From Chitinophagaceae bacterium 26-R-25 (GTDB lineage: Bacteria > Bacteroidota > Bacteroidia > Chitinophagales > Chitinophagaceae), in contig JARWSJ010000002.1 in assembly GCA_029906195.1 (NCBI GenBank), positions 992,001 to 1,056,000 of the forward strand: 64,000 nucleotides of DNA, given 5' to 3'. The notes beneath the pieces were generated by a model. That model was not told the origin of the DNA. It ran no database searches and was given only the letters and a program-made list of their open reading frames with translations. Below are positions 58,374-64,000 of the stretch, piece by piece. The first letter of the stretch is position 1; every line of letters begins with the position of its first letter. The translations under genes were made by a program, and so were the position numbers.

Positions 58374-58374
58374 A

Positions 58375-59241
58375 TTAATTTTGTTTTAAAGCTTCTATTT
58401 TGGCTGCAAAATAATGGGATTTGTCGGGATTCAGCAAACTTAATTTATTGTACATTTCGATTGCTGTTTCTTTTTTTCCCTGTTTCAACAGAACCTCAGC
58501 CATTGATTCAGTTAAAGTTTCTTTTTCTTTTATGGAAACCTCTGCCATGGCCTCCACCCGGGCATCCGGCATTGGTTGATGTTCTTCAGCTTCCTGTGCA
58601 GCTATAGTGCTGTCTGGCAAGCGTTTGAGCGTTTTCAGCCATTCGGTAAAGCTTTTCAATTGCTTGCCAAGCTTATCGTTTACCGGCACATTTTTGCCAA
58701 CTTTTATACCCAAAGACGCGAAATAGTCAATTGTATGATAAGGTTCAAAAATGACACTGTCTTCCTGTGCAGCGGTTTTTTCTTCCTTTGCCACAGGTTC
58801 TAGCTTAATCGCTTCATTACTGTGGGCATTAATTACCTCGCTGTCGTCATTTACAGCCTCTTTTTGCAACACTTCCTCTTCCTGAACAGTAATCGCGATC
58901 TGCGGTTGATGATCAATAACCGGTGCCGTCGCAACAACTTCAGGTTGTGCTGCGGGAACATGGACAGCGTGAGCGTGTTCTCGTTTTATTTCTGTAACAG
59001 GCTCATTAATAACCGGTTGCAAAAGGTATTGCAGCCACAATGGGTTGCCGAAATAGAGAACAGTTTTGTGTAATTGGCTTTCAAACCCGGGATCAGCCGT
59101 TTGCTGCAATTTTTTTAATAGCAGGAAATGTCCCGGAGCAAAATAAGGTTCATCAGTGATAAGCGTTTGAAGCTGTTCTAAAGAAACATCCTCTAACCTT
59201 CTCTGGTGAAAAATTTCTTGTATGATACTAGATATATTCAT
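58375..59241 (-). CDS. Uncharacterised TPR-like protein
   Basis: The 288 residues have no signal peptide. The N-terminal region (LEDVSLEQLQTLITDEPYFAPGHFLLLKKL) looks like a helical repeat. The middle (about 75-185) is acidic and low complexity. The C-terminus has one clear TPR-like helix pair (LTESMAEVLLKQGKKETAIEMYNKLSLLNP, then YFAAKIEALK). It lies between lptE and secG in an operon, 26 nt after lptE, with the start codon of secG 1 nt after its stop. I suggest a cytoplasmic scaffold linked to export or LPS assembly, from context only. Confidence 0.8.
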   Translation of the reverse strand: MNISSIIQEIFHQRRLEDVSLEQLQTLITDEPYFAPGHFLLLKKLQQTADPGFESQLHKTVLYFGNPLWLQYLLQPVINEPVTEIKREHAHAVHVPAAQPEVVATAPVIDHQPQIAITVQEEEVLQKEAVNDDSEVINAHSNEAIKLEPVAKEEKTAAQEDSVIFEPYHTIDYFASLGIKVGKNVPVNDKLGKQLKSFTEWLKTLKRLPDSTIAAQEAEEHQPMPDARVEAMAEVSIKEKETLTESMAEVLLKQGKKETAIEMYNKLSLLNPDKSHYFAAKIEALKQN

Positions 59242-59267
59242 TTCTGGATTAGCAAGATAAAGGCATT

Positions 59268-59795
59268 TTACCAGTTTGAAAAAATACGGTTGAAAATTTC
59301 GTCGGTAAGGTTTTTGAGAATGTCTGGCATCAATTGAGTTTCAGCTTGTTGCAAACTAAGGCTGGCATTGAAGTCGAAGTTGCGCGTTACATCCGCTTCG
59401 AAGTTCTTTTTTTCGTCCTTCCTGTTTTTAAATATGATGTGAACAGAGACGTTCAAGCGGTTACTGGCAGCCTGCTGATTGGAGATACCGGAAGTAGTTA
59501 CACTGTAATCACTAATGAAACCGCTGATATCATAATCAGCTTCGTCGCTGGTTATAAGCGTAAGCCTTGTTTGGTTGTTAATCTTTTGACGCAATGCATC
59601 CGTTAGCTGTGGACTCATTTGCGGATTTATATAGCGGGCATGGTTATCCAAATAATTTATACGTGCAGTTTTTATTTCAGGCGGAATGGAAATGTCTTTG
59701 AATGTATAACATGCACTAAACAAGAAGGCGCATACCAACAAAGAAGTAAGTACAAAGCCTGCTCGTTTCAATATTCCTGCAAAAGATTTATTCAT
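59268..59795 (-). CDS. lptE: LPS-assembly lipoprotein LptE
   Basis: LptE plugs the LptD barrel that inserts LPS in the outer membrane. The 175 residues start with a lipoprotein signal ending at AFLFSAC. The mature protein opens YTFKDISIPPEIKTARINYLDN and continues with LTDALRQKINNQTRLTLI and the ISGFISDYSVT strand, the pattern of Bacteroidota LptE. lptD is not in the window. The gene starts the lptE-TPR-secG unit or follows the sigma-54 activator by 151 nt that include a class A hairpin. Confidence 0.88.
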   Translation of the reverse strand: MNKSFAGILKRAGFVLTSLLVCAFLFSACYTFKDISIPPEIKTARINYLDNHARYINPQMSPQLTDALRQKINNQTRLTLITSDEADYDISGFISDYSVTTSGISNQQAASNRLNVSVHIIFKNRKDEKKNFEADVTRNFDFNASLSLQQAETQLMPDILKNLTDEIFNRIFSNW

Positions 59796-59850
59796 GTGTG
59801 AGATTCGATAGTGAGGTAAAAGTATGAAAATAGTTGAGAGTGGGGAGGGG

Positions 59851-59949
59851 AGAATTGAAAATTGAAAGTTGAAAATTGAGGGCTATTCAGATTTAACATT
59901 TTGCCTACAATCATTAACTCTCAATTCTCAACTCTCCATTCTCAATTTA
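59851..59949. repeat. Class A hairpin, diverged, inside an otherwise conserved operon
   Basis: The left arm (59851-59880) has AATTGAAA words. The right arm (about 59914-59949) has CTCAATTCTCAAC words and contains the stop codon of the sigma-54 activator. Pairing is imperfect. Confidence 0.65.
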
Positions 59950-61224
59950 GTCATCAATATCATACTCTTTTAACTTTCTGTACAAAGTTCTTTCGCTGAT
60001 GCCCAGATCGAGGGCTGCGTCTTTACGTTTGCCTTTGTGTTTTTTCAAAGCCTTTATGATCAGCTCTTTTTCCTTGTCCATTATGTTCAAAGATTCTTCC
60101 ACTTCTTCATGTTCGTGGATGTCATCATGTTCCATAATAACGGGTTGTGCAGTGTGCGCGGGCGGCGCCTGCACCTGCATGTAAGGCTGGGCCTGGATGG
60201 GAGTGTTTGGTTGCAATTCTCCGATAGGAGTATAGTCATTCATCAGGTTGTCGTGCGCGTAAGCCGCAGCAACAGCAGCATTGGAAGGATTTTTGATGAT
60301 TTCTGCAAACATCTTTTTCAATTCCGTAACGTCTTTTTTCATGTCGAAAAACAGCTTGTACAGAATTTCTCTTTCGTTCGAGAATTCATTGCCATTTGCG
60401 TTGGTGTTGGATGAAACCAACATTGGCAGGCGGTTGCTGTTATTATTTTGCGGGAGAAATATTTGCAGCTCTCTGCCGGTAATATTTTTATCAATTGAAA
60501 GAACCGAGATCTGCTCGGCAATATTTTTTAATTCACGTACATTGCCTGGCCAGCCATAGCTTACCAATACATTTCTTGCGTCGTCATCCAATTGAACAGG
60601 AGCGGTTTTATAGCGCTCCGCAAAATCCACGCTGAATTTTCTGAACAATAAAGGGATGTCTTCTTTTCTGTCACGCAATGCCGGAACACGAATGGGCACT
60701 GTGTTTAAGCGATAATACAAGTCTTCCCTGAATTTTCCTTTGTAAGTAAATTCCAGCAGGTCTTTATTGGTGGCCGCAATTACACGCACATCAGTTTTTT
60801 GCACTTTGGAAGAGCCTACACGAATGTATTCGCCTGTTTCCAAAACGCGCAACAATCTTGCCTGCGTGCCAAGTGGCATTTCACCTATCTCATCAAGAAA
60901 AATGGTTCCACCATTCACTGTTTCAAAATAGCCCTTGCGACTATCAACTGCACCGGTGAATGAACCTTTTTCGTGACCAAACAATTCAGAATCGATCGTG
61001 CCTTCAGGAATGGCACCGCAGTTTACTGCAATAAAAGGGTTGTGTTTTCTTGCAGACAATGCATGAATGATTTGCGAAAAAACCTCTTTACCCACACCAC
61101 TTTCTCCGTTGATCAATACGCTCAAATCGGTATTCGCCACCTGCACAGCCACGTTCAACGCATGGTTAAGTGCCGGTGAATTACCAATGATACCAAACCT
61201 GTTTTTTATGCTTTGTGTGTCCAT
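59947..61224 (-). CDS. Sigma-54-dependent transcriptional activator without receiver domain
   Basis: From the ATG at 61224 the product has 425 residues. The AAA+ domain has Walker A GESGVGKE (40-47), the sigma-54 contact loop as GSFTGA (87-92) instead of GAFTGA, Walker B GGTIFLDEIGE (105-115) and the PWPGNVRELKN-like GWPGNVRELKN. A low-complexity linker (about 300-375) leads to a Fis-type helix-turn-helix (KGKRKDAALDLGISERTLYR). There is no sensory domain at the N-terminus. It sits between miaB and lptE, an order I recall as frequent in Bacteroidota. An upstream frame to 61335 only translates a class A arm. Confidence 0.9.
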   Translation of the reverse strand: MDTQSIKNRFGIIGNSPALNHALNVAVQVANTDLSVLINGESGVGKEVFSQIIHALSARKHNPFIAVNCGAIPEGTIDSELFGHEKGSFTGAVDSRKGYFETVNGGTIFLDEIGEMPLGTQARLLRVLETGEYIRVGSSKVQKTDVRVIAATNKDLLEFTYKGKFREDLYYRLNTVPIRVPALRDRKEDIPLLFRKFSVDFAERYKTAPVQLDDDARNVLVSYGWPGNVRELKNIAEQISVLSIDKNITGRELQIFLPQNNNSNRLPMLVSSNTNANGNEFSNEREILYKLFFDMKKDVTELKKMFAEIIKNPSNAAVAAAYAHDNLMNDYTPIGELQPNTPIQAQPYMQVQAPPAHTAQPVIMEHDDIHEHEEVEESLNIMDKEKELIIKALKKHKGKRKDAALDLGISERTLYRKLKEYDIDD

Positions 61225-61232
61225 TCGGTTGT

Positions 61233-61373
61233 AATTGAAAATTGAAAGTTGAAAATTGAAAATGGGTTGAGAATTGAAAGTTGAAAATGATGTGATGCCA
61301 TTATGGAAGTCTATTTTCCGTAAACAAACTTGCACCTAAAGAATTTTCAACTTTCAACTTTCAATTTTCAATT
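61233..61373. repeat. Class A hairpin with an inner repeat of arm words
   Basis: The left arm 61233-61264 is the exact 32-nt class A arm, followed by a second shorter arm (about 61266-61290). The right arm 61343-61373 ends in the miaB stop codon. Confidence 0.85.
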
Positions 61374-62796
61374 ATTCAATGATTTGCCCAATCAGCGTGC
61401 CTCCGGTTGACTCAACTACTTTCACCATCACGTAATCGCCCGGTTTGCATTGACTGGTTCCTTTGGGAACAACAACTACTTTGCTTTGGCTGTTCCGCCC
61501 AGCCCAGTCTTTCTCGCTGCGTTTGCTATTTCCTTCGATTAATATTTTGAAAGTCTTGCCAACATCTGCAGCATTGGACTCTTCAGAAAGACGTCTTTGT
61601 ACTGCAACTATTTCCGCAAGTCTTCTTTTCTTTATGTCTTCAGGGATATCGTCTTCGTATCTTCTTGCCGCCAATGTGCCTGGCCTCTCACTGTAGTAAA
61701 ACATGTAAGCAAAATCATACTTGCTGTACTTCATCATGTCTATTGTATCCAGGTGATCTTCTTCTGTTTCTGTACAAAAGCCTGCGATGATGTCAGCGGT
61801 GATTGCGCAATCAGGCATTACTTCCCTGATACGGGCAACTTTGGCTTTGTACCACTCACGTGTGTAAGTTCGGTTCATGAGCTGCAACACACGGTTAGAG
61901 CCACTTTGAATAGGAAGGTGAATGGATTTGCAAATGTTTTCGTGCTTAGCCATCGTCTGCAAAACATCCTCTGTAATATCTTTCGGATGTGACGAACTAA
62001 AGCGTACCCGAAGGTCAGGTGAAATAAGCGCCACCATTTCCAACAAGTGGGCAAATGTTACCACGTTATTCGAACTGATATCTGATGTGTAGTAGTAAGA
62101 ATCTACGTTTTGTCCCAGCAGCGTTACTTCTTTAAAACCCCTTTCAAAAAGGTCGCGACACTCGGCAATAACGCTTGCGGCATCGCGGCTTCTTTCACGG
62201 CCGCGTGTAAACGGCACCACGCAAAAGGAACACATGTTGTTGCAACCACGCATAATGCTCACGTAAGCCATTACGCCGTTGCTGTTAAGGCGGATAGGGG
62301 AGATGTCTGCATAAGTTTCATCGCGGCTCAGCAACACGTTTACAGCTTTCTGTCCGCCGTCTGCTTCTTCGATCAAAGCAGGAAGGCTTCTGTAGGCGTC
62401 AGGTCCCACGACAATATCAACAAGCTTTTCTTCTTCCAGCAATTTAGCTTTCAGTCGCTCGGCCATACATCCAAGCACTCCAACCAATGTGCCTGGTCTT
62501 GCCTGCTTCAATTTGCGAAATTCAGTAAGACGTTTTCTTACCGTCTGCTCCGCTTTTTCGCGGATTGAACAGGTGTTCAGGAAAATAAGATCGGCGTCCT
62601 CACAATTGCTGGTAGCACCAAAACCATCCTTGTTTAAAATGGAAGCCACAATTTCGCTATCTGCAAAGTTCATGGCGCAGCCATAGCTTTCTATGTAGAA
62701 TTTCTTCTTGTATTGATTGGGGTCGTTGGCAAACGGAGCATATGCTTCTCCCTGCCTCGCTTCATCATGCGCTTTTTCTGCTACAACATCCAGCAT
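61372..62796 (-). CDS. miaB: tRNA-2-methylthio-N6-dimethylallyladenosine synthase MiaB
   Basis: MiaB adds a methylthio group to i6A37 of tRNAs. The 474 residues have the UPF0004 domain with three cluster-binding cysteines ([34 protein letters not shown]) and the radical-SAM motif CNNMCSFC near 182-189 followed by [13 protein letters not shown]-terminal TRAM domain (about 405-474, [14 protein letters not shown] through GGTLIGQII) binds RNA. A TATTTTTG box lies about 22 nt upstream. It precedes the sigma-54 activator. Confidence 0.95.
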   Translation of the reverse strand: MLDVVAEKAHDEARQGEAYAPFANDPNQYKKKFYIESYGCAMNFADSEIVASILNKDGFGATSNCEDADLIFLNTCSIREKAEQTVRKRLTEFRKLKQARPGTLVGVLGCMAERLKAKLLEEEKLVDIVVGPDAYRSLPALIEEADGGQKAVNVLLSRDETYADISPIRLNSNGVMAYVSIMRGCNNMCSFCVVPFTRGRERSRDAASVIAECRDLFERGFKEVTLLGQNVDSYYYTSDISSNNVVTFAHLLEMVALISPDLRVRFSSSHPKDITEDVLQTMAKHENICKSIHLPIQSGSNRVLQLMNRTYTREWYKAKVARIREVMPDCAITADIIAGFCTETEEDHLDTIDMMKYSKYDFAYMFYYSERPGTLAARRYEDDIPEDIKKRRLAEIVAVQRRLSEESNAADVGKTFKILIEGNSKRSEKDWAGRNSQSKVVVVPKGTSQCKPGDYVMVKVVESTGGTLIGQIIE

Positions 62797-62818
62797 TTTT
62801 CAGTTTTTTGTAAGTGTG

Positions 62819-62826
62819 CAAAAATA
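62819..62826 (-). promoter_or_regulatory. Candidate -7 box of miaB
   Basis: TATTTTTG on the minus strand, 22 nt before the ATG at 62796. Confidence 0.55.
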
Positions 62827-62870
62827 GCTAAAAAGAGGGAAATAAATGACAGGATGGCAGATTTAGTTGG

Positions 62871-63074
62871 AATTGAAAATTGAAAGTTGAAAGTTGAAAA
62901 TGGATGAGGGAACGCAGATTCTCATGATTGTCAAGATTATAAATGATTTTAAGGATAAAGATTTGAAGATTGCTAAAATTTCCAAATCTCAAATCAAAAT
63001 ATCTTAGCAGATCATGACAATCATGAGAATCTGCGTTCCACTGATTTTCAATTTTCAACTTTCAATTTTCAATT
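62871..63074. repeat. Class A hairpin enclosing an intact class C hairpin
   Basis: The outer arms 62871-62902 and 63044-63074 are class A. The inner arms 62909-62937 and 63011-63039 are class C and pair over 29 bp with one mismatch. The outer right arm reaches the stop codon of the CNNM gene. Confidence 0.9.
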
Positions 63075-64000
63075 ATTCTTCCGGTACTTCAGAAGCCGGC
63101 GTCTCTGGTGCAGTTACCAGGATCTTATCTATACGTAGAGCGTCCATGTCTATGATCTCGAACTTAAAGCCTTGCCAGTCAACGGTTTCTCCTGTATGCG
63201 GAATATGTTCCAGTATGTGAAGGATAAATCCGGCGAGTGTGTTGAATTCCTGTTCGCCTTCATTCATCTGGTCGGTCTTGTCGAAACGGTGAAGGAAGTC
63301 GTAGAAAGGAATTTGCCCGTCCACGAGATAAGTTCCGTCACCGCGGTCGGTGATTTCATAGTCTTCCATGTCCGGTTGTGGCATGTCACCAACGATGGCC
63401 TCCAGAATATCGTTTAAAGTGATCATTCCCTGAACGCTCCCGTATTCGTCCACAATAAAACAGCTATGGTTCTTTGATTGCTTGAATTTCTCCAATACTT
63501 TATACGCGGAGTTGTTTTCCGGAACAAACATTGCGGGCTGCATTATGTGCTTGAAAAGCACTTTATCATTCGATGTATACAGGTCCTTTATGGAAACAAT
63601 GCCTTTCATATTATCCAGTTCGCCTTCGCAAATGGGATAAACCGAATGCGGCTCTCTCAATATTTTTTCTTTTATAGATTCTTCATTATCATTGAGATCG
63701 AACCAGATGATATCACTTCTGTGTGTCATCAGGGAAGTGATGCTTCTGTCGCCAAGGTGGAAAACCCTTTCGATGATTTCCTGTTCAGCCTCGTCAATGG
63801 TGCCCTGCTCAGTTCCTTCACTGATGATCGCTTTGATTTCTTCCTCTGTTACCTGGCTGTCAGTTGATTGAAGATTGAAAATTTTCGTAATAAAGTTGGT
63901 GGATTTCGACAATAACCAAATAAATGGATGCGTAATGATGCCCACCGCCCTCATGGGACGTGCCACCAGTTTGGCAATCCTTTCCGGATTTGCCATACCA
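63073..64000 (-). CDS. CNNM/HlyC-CorC transporter-associated protein (5' partial)
   Basis: The frame is open to the right window edge, so the ATG at 63996 is probably internal and the N-terminal DUF21 membrane domain lies outside. The visible 307 residues begin at the end of DUF21 (NPERIAKLVARPMRAVGIITHPFIWLL). Two CBS domains follow (about 90-215, MTHRSDIIWFDLNDNEES and SCFIVDEYGSVQGMITLNDILEAIVGD), then the CorC_HlyC C-terminal domain (GTYLVDGQIPFYDFLHRF, NTLAGFILHILEHIPHTGE). The family exports Mg(II) or other divalent ions. The tail ends in a class A arm. Confidence 0.9.
   Translation of the reverse strand, partial: GMANPERIAKLVARPMRAVGIITHPFIWLLSKSTNFITKIFNLQSTDSQVTEEEIKAIISEGTEQGTIDEAEQEIIERVFHLGDRSITSLMTHRSDIIWFDLNDNEESIKEKILREPHSVYPICEGELDNMKGIVSIKDLYTSNDKVLFKHIMQPAMFVPENNSAYKVLEKFKQSKNHSCFIVDEYGSVQGMITLNDILEAIVGDMPQPDMEDYEITDRGDGTYLVDGQIPFYDFLHRFDKTDQMNEGEQEFNTLAGFILHILEHIPHTGETVDWQGFKFEIIDMDALRIDKILVTAPETPASEVPEE

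Noticed and set aside
1-64000. tRNA, rRNA, insertion sequence or prophage genes
   Set aside because: No cloverleaf with a TTCGANNC-type T-loop, no transposase motif and no phage structural genes were seen on either strand.

Overview
The window looks like a chromosomal segment of a member of the Bacteroidota, most likely family Chitinophagaceae. The evidence is a type IX secretion C-terminal sorting domain, TAnnTTTG -7 promoter boxes in place of sigma-70 hexamers, almost no Shine-Dalgarno sequences, 7TMR-DISM and HisKA_3 kinases, DUF4421 and DUF1343 proteins, a YpdA-type bacillithiol reductase, and the miaB / sigma-54 activator / lptE / secG gene order. No tRNA, rRNA, CRISPR array, prophage or insertion sequence was seen. 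Genes are housekeeping or envelope related, in short transcription units that switch strand often. I annotate 60 genes; both window ends cut a gene (a secreted delta-60-repeat protein on the left, a CNNM/HlyC transporter on the right).

Layout. 1-12.6 kb: secreted protein, lolA, ftsK, a 7TMR sensor kinase, a Dph6-like PP-loop enzyme, aroK, glutaryl-CoA dehydrogenase, a DUF4421 porin-like protein. 12.7-23.1 kb: DnaJ protein, GNAT, META lipoprotein, Uup-type ABC-F ATPase, PAS kinase, DUF4197, a secreted/cytosolic FKBP pair, a short glucan phosphorylase that lacks the cofactor lysine. 23.4-37.7 kb: mntR-mntH with an operator, tandem Crp paralogues, icd, a YdcF-like protein, mrp, a PaiB-like flavoprotein, GDPD, an atypical SDR, pyrF, rluD, lipB. 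37.8-47.3 kb: PLP deaminase, nucleotidyltransferase, an ECF sigma factor joined to an anti-sigma/serine-protease fusion, a LEA-like lipoprotein, mgtE, a SET protein, fmt, namZ. 47.7-64 kb: slyD, CPBP protease, pepT, ypdA, SPFH protein, exbB-exbD, thioredoxin-like protein, YihY, mltG, secG, TPR protein, lptE, sigma-54 activator, miaB, CNNM.

The most striking content is between the genes. More than 30 intergenic regions carry long inverted repeats (stems of about 20-40 bp) whose arms are built from 7-9 nt words repeated in tandem. At least twelve unrelated word families share this design. Arms usually begin or end on a stop codon (about 23 of 60 genes), elements nest inside one another or around an ordinary terminator, and some arms are identical at distant loci. 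I know of no named family with this architecture.

A second recurrent pattern is a perfect TAnnTTTG box only 4-5 nt upstream of the ATG at six genes (ftsK, uup, the 30.7-kb regulatory-domain gene, lipB, fmt, ypdA), which predicts leaderless or near-leaderless mRNAs. Several long reading-frame starts are artefacts of translated repeat arms or promoter boxes, and I moved those starts downstream.
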